Source: JANQRV01 sp964533785 (lineage in GTDB: Bacteria > Bacteroidota > Bacteroidia > Chitinophagales > Saprospiraceae). From it: a stretch of DNA of 22,046 nt. A program made the translations under genes and the position numbers. The notes under the pieces are model-generated. The model saw only the letters and a program-made list of their open reading frames with translations. It was not told the DNA's origin and did not search any database. Positions 1-6,813 of the stretch are shown piece after piece. The stretch's first letter is position 1; every line of letters begins with the position of its first letter. The stretch covers positions 1-22,046 of the forward strand of contig CAZHNG010000080.1 of assembly GCA_964533785.1 (NCBI GenBank), given 5' to 3'.

Positions 1-147
1 GCTAGATGCTAGACGCTAGACGCTAGACGCTAGATGCTAGACGCTAGACGCTAGATGCTAGATGCTAGACGCTAGATGCTAGACGCTAGACGCTAGATGC
101 TAGATGCTAGACGCTAGATGCTAGACGCTAGATGCTAGACGCTAGAC
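1..147. repeat. Heptamer tandem array, 21 units of GCTAGAY
   Basis: Exactly 21 head-to-tail copies of GCTAGAY lie in unbroken register from the first base; the array probably continues outside the window. The only variable base is the seventh, which is T in 9 units and C in 12. Units 6-11 (36-77) and 12-17 (78-119) carry the same T/C pattern, giving a 42-bp higher-order duplication. The array ends about 145 bp before the peptide transporter start codon. It has no dyad unit-spacer organisation, so it is not a CRISPR. Two further units occur at 16583-16596 and diverged ones at 9257-9284 and 9366-9400. Confidence 0.97.
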
Positions 148-292
148 CTTTAATTTGTTTATACGCCTGTAGGCCTTTTCCTCCCCGTTTTATTCGTTTG
201 TACCCCGGATTTGAAAAATAAAAGTTTTCAATTATTGGAAACTGCTGAAAATCTGCTATTTTGAGCTTTCGTAAACAGCTATTGATCCGCTT

Positions 293-1975
293 ATGAAGAA
301 TACTTTTTTTGGGCATCCAACAGGATTGTCCACCCTGTTTTTTACGGAAATGTGGGAACGGTTCAGCTATTATGGAATGCGTGCCTTGTTGGTGTTATAT
401 CTTTCTACTTCAATTATTGAAGGAGGAATGGGGCTGTCCATTGCTGAAGCCAGTGCTATTTATGGATTGTATACTGCATTTGTTTATCTCACGGCTTTGC
501 CGGGCGGATGGGTAGCGGATAATATTTTGGGTCAACGAAAAACGGTTTGGTACGGGGGGATCATAATAGCCGCAGGGCATTTCACTATGGCCATTCCTAA
601 TGACACGGCTTTTTTCATAGGTCTTATTCTCGTCATTATCGGTACCGGTTTATTGAAACCCAATATTAGTACGATGGTCGGGGATTTGTATCCGGAAGGT
701 GGTGCACGGCGTGACGCAGGGTTTTCTGTCTTTTACATGGGGATCAATCTGGGCGCTTTTCTGGGGCCTTTACTCTGTGGTTATTTTGCAGAAAAAGTCG
801 ATTGGCACATGGGCTTCGGCTTAGCGGGGATTGGAATGGTATTAGGTTTGATTCAATACAGATTATCCGGTAAATATCTCGGTGACATAGGTATGGAGGC
901 CAAGGCTAACGAAAAAGATGATGATTTGGTGAACGGTAATCCTAAATCCAACCGCTTATTGGGAGGTATTATTGCAGCAGTTCTAATTGTGGCTTTATTT
1001 GTATTTCAGTTAGCAGGATATATTGATGTAACAACGTTTCAAGGATTTGCGCAGGCCATGGGCTTCATCATCATTTCGGTGGTGATCGCTTATTTTTTGT
1101 ATCTGTTCCTGGCGGGTGGTCTAACCACGCCTGAAAAGAAGAAAGTAGCGGTCATCCTGGTTCTGTTTTTTGCAGCAGCGCTTTTTTGGTCAGGATTTGA
1201 ACAAGCCGGTAGTTCTTTAAATCTTTTTGCCAAATATTTTACGGGCTTGAGTTTCGGCAGTTTTACTTTGCCGGCATCCTGGTTTCAATCTGTCAACTCA
1301 TTCTTTATTATCACTTTAGCGCCCCTATTCGGTTTAATGTGGATAAGATTGAGCCAACGCAATTTGGAGCCCTCCAGCCCGTTGAAGTTTGCCTTTGGTT
1401 TGATCTTGCTTGGTTTGGGCTTCTTAGCTATGGTTGGAGCAGCCAATGTAGTGGCGAATGGATTGACGGATGGCATAAAAGCTTCTCCTTTTTGGTTGAT
1501 CTTAACCTATTTTTTACATACTACTGGTGAACTTGCATTAAGCCCCGTTGGTTTGAGTACAACAACGAAATTAGCACCGAAACGCTACGTTGGGCAAATG
1601 ATGGGCATTTGGTTTGTAGGCACAGCATTTGGTAATCTCATTGCCGGATTGGCCGCCGGAAGATTCGATTTTTCTTTATTCGATAATACGGACAAAGCGC
1701 TGGGAGCCCTAAATTCAGCTAACCAGGTAGACGAAAAACTATTGGAAAAAATAGACCCAAGCGTATTAGCACAAATTGATAACCAACTTGTTCAAAATAA
1801 GGATTTGGAAGGAATGCGGCAATCGGTGTCTGAATTATTGGAAAATGTAGCAGTGAATTCTCTTCCGGAATTACCAAACCTATTTTGGTCGATCTTTTTA
1901 ATTACGGCGGGAGGAGGCCTGGTACTTCTGGTTTTTAGTCCATTAGTTAGAAAATGGATGGGAGATGTCCACTAA
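293..1975 (+). CDS. POT-family proton-coupled di/tripeptide transporter
   Basis: An inner-membrane transporter of the major facilitator superfamily, proton-dependent oligopeptide transporter (PTR2/POT) branch, expected to import small peptides with protons. The hallmark ExxERF motif is at residues 19-24 (EMWERFSYYG), on helix 1. The conserved FYMGINLGAFLGPLLCG stretch lies near residues 145-160, and an FEQAGSSLN motif, typical of helix 7, near residue 305. At 560 aa with about 14 hydrophobic segments it is a normal family length. An unusual polar, charged segment of about 60 residues (roughly 465-525) separates the last two membrane spans. The start places the ExxER motif at the expected distance from the N terminus; no strong Shine-Dalgarno is visible. 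The next gene follows after 57 bp on the same strand. Exact substrates cannot be read from sequence. Confidence 0.93.
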   Translation: MKNTFFGHPTGLSTLFFTEMWERFSYYGMRALLVLYLSTSIIEGGMGLSIAEASAIYGLYTAFVYLTALPGGWVADNILGQRKTVWYGGIIIAAGHFTMAIPNDTAFFIGLILVIIGTGLLKPNISTMVGDLYPEGGARRDAGFSVFYMGINLGAFLGPLLCGYFAEKVDWHMGFGLAGIGMVLGLIQYRLSGKYLGDIGMEAKANEKDDDLVNGNPKSNRLLGGIIAAVLIVALFVFQLAGYIDVTTFQGFAQAMGFIIISVVIAYFLYLFLAGGLTTPEKKKVAVILVLFFAAALFWSGFEQAGSSLNLFAKYFTGLSFGSFTLPASWFQSVNSFFIITLAPLFGLMWIRLSQRNLEPSSPLKFAFGLILLGLGFLAMVGAANVVANGLTDGIKASPFWLILTYFLHTTGELALSPVGLSTTTKLAPKRYVGQMMGIWFVGTAFGNLIAGLAAGRFDFSLFDNTDKALGALNSANQVDEKLLEKIDPSVLAQIDNQLVQNKDLEGMRQSVSELLENVAVNSLPELPNLFWSIFLITAGGGLVLLVFSPLVRKWMGDVH

Positions 1976-2032
1976 ATGTAGCTTCCCGTTCTCAACAATA
2001 TTATAATTATTAAAATAAACTAGCCTTTTCTG

Positions 2033-2479
2033 ATGAGAGCTATCCAAACTATATATCTCGCCCTTTTAGGCGGTCAGATGTTATTTGCAGCGGTTGTGCT
2101 GATACTCGTTCGTGGGAATAATCTTGATACGGATATTCGTATAGAAGGATTGCCAATGAATTTAATTGTTCCTGTCCTTTTATTGGCAGGGGTGTTGGTC
2201 GCTTACTTTCTGAATAATCAACGCATGCGTCACGCCGGTAATATGGGCAATGCGAACCTCGTTCAGAAACTAAACCACTACCGGGTCAGTGTACTTTTAC
2301 GGTCAGCTATTGTCGAAGCAGTTAACCTATTCTCTATCATTGCGGCTCTTATACTCAATAATCTGAACTATATGATCTACTTCGCTGTCGGAATTTTGGT
2401 GTATTTATATTTCAAACCTTCAACGCAAGACTTTAGTGACCGCTATAAATTGGATGGTGCCGATATGGCCAAATTATAG
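2033..2479 (+). CDS. Small four-helix membrane protein, unknown function
   Basis: A 148-aa protein with about four hydrophobic segments, near residues 5-25, 43-60, 92-110 and 112-127, joined by short polar loops. One loop (about 61-85) is basic and Asn-rich, and the C-terminal tail of about 20 residues is polar. I do not recognise a family. It lies 57 bp after the peptide transporter on the same strand, so co-transcription is likely, but this gives no function. The coding frame is supported by codon use and by the clean membrane pattern. Downstream is a gene-poor stretch with repeats, so it is probably the last gene of its transcript. Confidence 0.8.
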   Translation: MRAIQTIYLALLGGQMLFAAVVLILVRGNNLDTDIRIEGLPMNLIVPVLLLAGVLVAYFLNNQRMRHAGNMGNANLVQKLNHYRVSVLLRSAIVEAVNLFSIIAALILNNLNYMIYFAVGILVYLYFKPSTQDFSDRYKLDGADMAKL

Positions 2480-2519
2480 ATCATTCAAGGTAGGGTGTTC
2501 AATCTGTTGGTTTCAACAC

Positions 2520-2640
2520 ACCAGCACTTTTAGCGGCAAGATATGTCGCACTTTCAGCGCTTGGAAGATTGGGGCTCTTGTTCACCCAGGCCTTCGACCT
2601 AGGTTGAGTTATATCAGCCCTTCAGGCTGAACTAAAAAAT
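2520..2640. repeat. Hairpin-rich repeat remnant
   Basis: Two successive hairpins are visible. ACCCAGG (2584-2590) pairs with CCTAGGT (2598-2604) with one mismatch, and TCAGCC (2614-2619) pairs with GGCTGA (2625-2630) across a CTTCA loop. An A-rich stretch follows. The composition, with short GC stems in A/T-rich spacer, resembles dispersed repeats that I believe recur in Bacteroidota intergenic regions. That membership is recollection and needs a genome search. Confidence 0.5.
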
Positions 2641-2759
2641 ACGGGTGTCAAAAGTGATCAAACTGAACAGCCTATCATTCAAGGATAACTAATACTACTT
2701 TGTCACCACAAAAGGGGTTATAGATGGCGAAATATATTTGTCTCTTAGTGAGTGGACAA

Positions 2760-2960
2760 TAGACTTGTTCGGCGGGATCATCAAACGGCTACAAGCGGCA
2801 TCCGCCTCAGACGGACTGCACTTCGTTAAATCCCGCAATCCTGCCCAGATGGGCCCTACGTGGCGGGACGCCGATGCTTAGGCATCGCCTACTTTTTTTG
2901 CCTCGTTCAGCATAAAATTTGGCTCCCTTTCGCTCGTTCATGACCCACCGAACAAGTCTA
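2760..2960. mobile_element. MITE-like foldback element, copy 1 (201 bp)
   Basis: The ends are inverted repeats: TAGACTTGTTCGGCGGG (2760-2776) matches the reverse complement of 2944-2960 at 16 of 17 bases. Similarity between the arms continues inward. The right arm read in reverse (2960 down to about 2905) resembles the left arm of the second copy as far as an AAATTTTAT block. Both copies begin with TA, which would fit a TA target site, but this is weak evidence. The first 41 bases match 21933-21973 with one difference. Inside is a hairpin CGATGC-TTAG-GCATCG (2872-2887) followed by seven T (2893-2899). It carries no gene, so a transposase would have to act in trans. Confidence 0.75.
2872..2899 (+). 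terminator. Terminator-like hairpin inside the foldback element
   Basis: A stem CGATGC/GCATCG with a TTAG loop is followed six bases later by seven T. The second copy has TGATGC/GCATCA at 22019-22034 with a T run after it, so the outer C-G pair is replaced by T-A. This compensatory change supports a real stem. On the + strand it could end transcription from the upstream membrane-protein gene. Confidence 0.6.
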
Positions 2961-3054
2961 ATAATAATTTGTGATTTTACCCCCCAATCCTTTACCGTTT
3001 AGCGTCAAATGTTCGTAATCTGCGGCCTTACTTAAGTCGTGTTTAAACAAGGAG

Positions 3055-3073
3055 TTCCTAATTAAATTAGGAA
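3055..3073 (-). terminator. 9-bp-arm palindrome at end of minus-strand gene run
   Basis: TTCCTAATT and AATTAGGAA flank a single central A, a perfect 19-bp palindrome spanning the stop codon of the gene ending at 3067. Its place at the end of the five-gene minus-strand run suggests a transcript end. No clean T run follows on the minus strand, so a Rho-independent terminator is only tentative. Confidence 0.35.
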
Positions 3074-3585
3074 GATTTTCCCATCAGGCGGCTCCAACCA
3101 AAGCGGATGATGAACAACAACAACAAGAAAATCATTAGTACGTATTCAAAGCGCAAAAAAGAGAATACTCTAATACTGGTACGGTCTACAAACCACATAA
3201 TGGCAATGGTAGCAAAAATAACCATTAAGAGACCGGGGAGGCGGTTAAATCCGGGAATCCAGCCCAAGTCTACATTCGCTCTGATAATCAATAAAGTAGC
3301 GATCATAGAAATAACGGGGAAAATTTGGGTATAAATGTTGGTGTGCATAATACTGTGCTGTTCAAAAAGGAACAGATAAGCGTTAAGCGTTACCGCGAAA
3401 ATGCCGGGAATACAAATGAGATAGATCAATACGGCGTATATAAAATTCCACGGAGGTAAATGTGCATCCTTTCCGGCAATAAAACCGACCATCCAGGCAG
3501 CGATCGGTACAATCACGAGAAATGATATCACCATGGCTGCATTATTAGGGTCGTCTAATAGGTTGAAAAATTCCTGTAGGGTCAT
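3067..3585 (-). CDS. Small multi-span membrane protein, unknown function
   Basis: A 172-aa protein with about five hydrophobic segments, near residues 15-36, 45-73, 83-101, 115-131 and 143-163. A DAHLPPWNF stretch joins the first two, and an extramembrane loop (about residues 101-117) has an NVDLGWIPGFNRLPG sequence. No catalytic motif is visible and I cannot name a family. It starts only 17 bp after odhB on the same strand, which strongly suggests co-transcription. That does not show a role in 2-oxoglutarate oxidation. It is the last gene of the run and is followed by a palindrome at its stop codon. Confidence 0.82.
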   Translation of the reverse strand: MTLQEFFNLLDDPNNAAMVISFLVIVPIAAWMVGFIAGKDAHLPPWNFIYAVLIYLICIPGIFAVTLNAYLFLFEQHSIMHTNIYTQIFPVISMIATLLIIRANVDLGWIPGFNRLPGLLMVIFATIAIMWFVDRTSIRVFSFLRFEYVLMIFLLLLFIIRFGWSRLMGKSS

Positions 3586-3602
3586 TTAATGGTACATTTT
3601 CC

Positions 3603-4865
3603 CTATATATCCAAAAACATATTAACCGGATCTTCCAGCGCTTCTTTTACTTTCACAAGGAAAGTTACCGAAGTACTTCCGTCTATTATCCGGTGATCAT
3701 ACGATAATGCCAGGTTCATCATTGGCCGGATTTCTATATTCCCGTCTATAGCTACCGGCCGATCTTTAATGGCGTGCATGCCTAAGATAGCGGATTGTGG
3801 TTCGTTTAAAATTGGAGTACTGTTCAAAGAACCGAAAATACCTCCGTTCGTAATGGTGAACGTCCCGCCTGACATTTCCTCTAGAGAGAGCTTACCATCT
3901 CTGGCTTTTGTTGCCAATTCTTTGATTTTATATTCGATTTCTGCAAAGCTTAAGGATTCTATATTATGTACGGGAGGAACAACCAGGCCGTTAGGCGTAG
4001 AAATGGCAATGGAAATGTCTACATAATCATGATAAATGATTTCGTTGTCATCGATCATTGCGTTGACATCGGGCATTTCCATGAGAGCTTTGGCACAGGC
4101 TTTGGCAAACAGCGACATAAAGCCTAGTTTGATGCCGTATTTTTCGACAAATTTATCCTGGTATTTTTTCCGTAGTGCGATTATGGCCGACATGTCCACC
4201 TCATTAAAGGTAGTGAGCATGGCGGTTTCGTTTTTAGCACTCACCAGGCGCTTGGCGATGGTACGGCGCATCCGGCTCATCTTCTTGCGCCGGGTCTCAC
4301 GGCTAAAAGCTTCCCGTGGAGTAAACTGTATAGCGGCAGGAGCACTCTTAGTTTCTTTTGTTGCTTCGCTTTTGGGAGCTGGTTTGCTGGCCTTGACAGC
4401 GTCATTTTTTGTTATCCGGCCATCTTTCCCAGTACCTTGTACCTGGCTGGGATCGATATCTTTTTCTTTTAGAATTTTTGCGGCCGCCGGCGAAGGATGA
4501 CCTGCTGCGTAGGAAGTTGTTTGCTCTGCGGGTTGTTCTTCTGATTTTATTTCAGTTACTGCTTCTTCGGTAGCGGTTTCTTCCTTCGGAGGTGCCGAAG
4601 CGGATGGGCCGTCACTTTCTTTGGCAACGCTGGTATCAATTTTCGCAACGAGCGCCCCAATTTCGAGATCGTCTCCTTCAGCAGCGACGTGCATCAATTT
4701 TCCGGCTGCTTCAGCAGGAAATTCCAGCGTGGCTTTGTCGGATTCGAATTCACAAATGGGGGCGTCCAATTCCACGTAAGCGCCGTCTTCAATCAGCCAT
4801 TCCGATAGTGTAACTTCCGTTACGGATTCCCCAATAGTGGGTACTTTCATTTCAACTATGCTCAT
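3603..4865 (-). CDS. odhB: Dihydrolipoyllysine succinyltransferase, E2 of 2-oxoglutarate dehydrogenase
   Basis: The E2 core of the 2-oxoglutarate dehydrogenase complex, which moves the succinyl group from E1 to CoA in the cytoplasmic TCA cycle. Order of parts: one lipoyl domain (about 3-77) with the lipoylated lysine at K44 in ESDKATLE; an Ala/Glu/Lys-rich flexible linker (about 80-120); a peripheral subunit-binding domain (about 123-158, HPSPAAAKILKE...GKDGRITK); a second linker; and the catalytic domain (about 190-420) with H391 and D395 in the DHRIIDG active-site motif. At 420 aa it is a typical length for SucB/OdhB. The SRETRRKKMSRMR entry to the catalytic domain is typical of succinyl rather than acetyl enzymes. 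The usual partner odhA (sucA) is not adjacent: a lipoprotein gene lies 76 bp upstream. Confidence 0.95.
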   Translation of the reverse strand: MSIVEMKVPTIGESVTEVTLSEWLIEDGAYVELDAPICEFESDKATLEFPAEAAGKLMHVAAEGDDLEIGALVAKIDTSVAKESDGPSASAPPKEETATEEAVTEIKSEEQPAEQTTSYAAGHPSPAAAKILKEKDIDPSQVQGTGKDGRITKNDAVKASKPAPKSEATKETKSAPAAIQFTPREAFSRETRRKKMSRMRRTIAKRLVSAKNETAMLTTFNEVDMSAIIALRKKYQDKFVEKYGIKLGFMSLFAKACAKALMEMPDVNAMIDDNEIIYHDYVDISIAISTPNGLVVPPVHNIESLSFAEIEYKIKELATKARDGKLSLEEMSGGTFTITNGGIFGSLNSTPILNEPQSAILGMHAIKDRPVAIDGNIEIRPMMNLALSYDHRIIDGSTSVTFLVKVKEALEDPVNMFLDI

Positions 4866-4941
4866 ATTTTTTTTCCTATTAAACAGTAATGATATTCAGA
4901 ATTAAATGTAAGGCGTTTTTAAAATAACCCTGAAAGCTCAA

Positions 4942-5883
4942 TTAGGGTTTATAGTTATATTGGTAAATCACCCCATTTTCTCCCCCCTTGCCTTCATTCG
5001 CAATAAAAAGATTGCCCTGCGGGTCAAAACACAGTCCTTCCGGTTGAGGATGAATGCTCTTTTTCAGATTTTCAATGTGTAACACCTTCCCCTCCAAATC
5101 AGTAATCAATAAATATTTACCTACCGCAGAGGTGATGTAAAGCTGACCGCTGATGGGATGTACCGCTATTGCCGATGGACTGAAGGAAAACTCATTATCA
5201 TTCGGTTGAAAAAACTCAATAACTTTTTCCAGCTTTCTGACTGCGGGCGAGGTATCTAAATAATCATGAATCGCATCTTGACTAATGAGCAGGAAAGGCT
5301 CTTCGAGCAATTTTTTGCCGCCAAGGTCAAATTCATAAATGGCTTTCTGGTACAGGTAGTTTTCATCATCGTAACCCGCCCGGGCTTTGCAGGCCAGCAG
5401 CAGAGCATTACGCTGGGGTAAATACGCAAGTCCCTCCACATCGTTGTCATCATTCAAGAAAAAATTATATTTTTCTACCTTTTGTTGATCGGAGCCGGCA
5501 TCACTGATCTCGTAAATGGTACCGGTACTTTTTATTACGTAGATCTTATCCTTTACAGATTCAATGCCCTCATAATCCCCGTCCTTCCAAAAGTCGATCT
5601 TCTGCTTTACCTGGCCATCTGCCCGGTCAATATAGAATACCAGCCCGTCTTCATCTTGAACAGCCAGGAAAAACTGGCCGCTGGCATCAAGGCTGAGGCC
5701 AGAGATCTCTTCCAGCTCATCGGGCATCTCGTACCTTCGGGAAGGTTCTTCAAAATCGTAATGGGGATGTTTGATAGACGTAGTATTTTCGTACGATGCC
5801 CCAACTTTAGTGGATGCCGTATCTTTGTTTTGGCAATTAAAAATGAAGAATGTAAGCGCAATTATAATAATTGAACTATGCAT
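4942..5883 (-). CDS. Probable lipoprotein, SdiA-regulated/beta-propeller domain
   Basis: A 313-aa exported protein. The N terminus has a hydrophobic stretch ending in IFNC (C17), a plausible but imperfect lipobox, so a lipoprotein is likely. The rest has repeated blade-like units with conserved EISGLSLD, EGIESVKDKIYV, DVEGLAYLP and PEGLCFDPQGNLFIANEG motifs. This is the pattern of the SdiA-regulated/SMP-30/NHL-type beta-propeller group (SdiA-regulated family, PF06977). The function of that family is not settled, and a calcium- or ligand-binding propeller is only a guess. The start codon overlaps the end of lgt by 8 bp, so translation is probably coupled. The protein is thus likely to be lipidated by its own upstream neighbour. 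Confidence 0.82.
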   Translation of the reverse strand: MHSSIIIIALTFFIFNCQNKDTASTKVGASYENTTSIKHPHYDFEEPSRRYEMPDELEEISGLSLDASGQFFLAVQDEDGLVFYIDRADGQVKQKIDFWKDGDYEGIESVKDKIYVIKSTGTIYEISDAGSDQQKVEKYNFFLNDDNDVEGLAYLPQRNALLLACKARAGYDDENYLYQKAIYEFDLGGKKLLEEPFLLISQDAIHDYLDTSPAVRKLEKVIEFFQPNDNEFSFSPSAIAVHPISGQLYITSAVGKYLLITDLEGKVLHIENLKKSIHPQPEGLCFDPQGNLFIANEGKGGENGVIYQYNYKP

Positions 5884-6688
5884 TTTTTTTAGGATTTGGT
5901 CGAAAAACGTAAAATAATCCTATTAAAACGAAGGGAACACTCAACCATTGCCCGGTACTAAATAAACCAAGGGTGTTTTCTAAGCCACCCTGGCTGTGCT
6001 TATAATATTCCAAAACAAATCGGGCCGAAAACACCAATGCTAAAAATAAACCAAATACAAAACCGGGCTTTTGGATCGCATTCGTTTTCCAATACGTTCT
6101 GAAAAGAATAAAGAATATAATCAAATAGCTGATCGATTCATATAATTGTACCGGATGTCGAGGTTCTCCACTAATAGAAGGACGGCCGTTCACAAATAAA
6201 AATGCCCATGGTGCATCTGATGGTATACCGACAATTTCTGAGTTCATCAAATTACCCAAACGAATAAAACAACCCGCCAATGCTGTTGGCACCACTACTT
6301 TGTCCAATATCCACAGCATCGACCTTTTGCTCACACGAACCGAAAATAGCCAAAGCGCAATTAAGATGCCAATTGCACCGCCATGGCTGGCCAGACCACC
6401 TTTCCAGACCATTGGGATCTCCGCCAGGTTTTGGGAATAATGCGGCCAGTCATAAAAAAAAACGTGACCTAACCTGGCACCAACTACCGCACCGATTACA
6501 ACGTAAATAAATGCTTTATCCAGCCATGCTTCAGGAGCTTTTTCTGCTTCAAACATCCGGCGAACAATATACAATCCTACCAGAAAACCTGAAGCGAAAA
6601 GAAGACCATACCAACGAAGGGTTATGGGTCCAATATTGACAATATCAGGTGAAACATCCCAGGTGATATAGGAAAAAATAGTATCCAT
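5876..6688 (-). CDS. lgt: Prolipoprotein diacylglyceryl transferase
   Basis: An inner-membrane enzyme that transfers diacylglycerol from phosphatidylglycerol to the lipobox cysteine of prolipoproteins, the first step of lipoprotein maturation. From the ATG at 6688 the protein is 270 aa with about seven membrane spans. It has the GGLASHGG motif (His at about 102), the RLGNLMNSE signature with R143 and N146, and HPVQLYES. With this start R143 and N146 fall at the same numbers as the essential residues of E. coli Lgt. I therefore prefer it to an in-frame ATG 51 bases upstream (6739), whose extra N-terminal residues are not family-like. It lies 125 bp after the cotransporter gene and overlaps the lipoprotein gene by 8 bp. 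Confidence 0.95.
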   Translation of the reverse strand: MDTIFSYITWDVSPDIVNIGPITLRWYGLLFASGFLVGLYIVRRMFEAEKAPEAWLDKAFIYVVIGAVVGARLGHVFFYDWPHYSQNLAEIPMVWKGGLASHGGAIGILIALWLFSVRVSKRSMLWILDKVVVPTALAGCFIRLGNLMNSEIVGIPSDAPWAFLFVNGRPSISGEPRHPVQLYESISYLIIFFILFRTYWKTNAIQKPGFVFGLFLALVFSARFVLEYYKHSQGGLENTLGLFSTGQWLSVPFVLIGLFYVFRPNPKKNA

Positions 6689-6813
6689 ACAGCCTTTTTT
6701 AGGTCCATAAACATAGTAAAAACCTAACAGGATTTGCAATAACCGCAGTGTTTTGTTTTGTGGCTAAAGCTTGATGCCCCTTAACCATCCAGTCTCTACC
6801 TTCCCATTGAGCT

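Larger units (their letters stand above)
2480..3066. other. 587-bp convergent intergenic region made of repeats
   Basis: No credible gene is present between the two converging genes. It holds a hairpin-rich repeat remnant (about 2520-2640), a 201-bp inverted-repeat element (2760-2960), and a short palindrome at its right edge (3055-3073) beside the stop codon of the minus-strand gene. The short open frame 2436-2630 runs through the hairpins and has no protein-like character. The stretches 2641-2759 and 2961-3054 show nothing I can name. Confidence 0.8.

Noticed and set aside
1..147. Heptamer array as a CRISPR
   Set aside because: Units are 7 bp, directly abutting, with no spacers or 23-47-bp repeats.
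2436..2630. 64-aa open frame after the small membrane-protein gene
   Set aside because: Overlaps the end of a better gene in another frame and runs into repeat hairpins.
4036..4500. 154-aa open frame on the + strand opposite odhB
   Set aside because: It is antisense to the well-supported odhB and its hydrophobic, Ser/Ala-rich translation is a mirror of the coding bias; no family motif.
5482..5874. 130-aa open frame opposite the SdiA-regulated-domain gene
   Set aside because: Antisense shadow; the sense frame has a clear signal sequence and propeller motifs.
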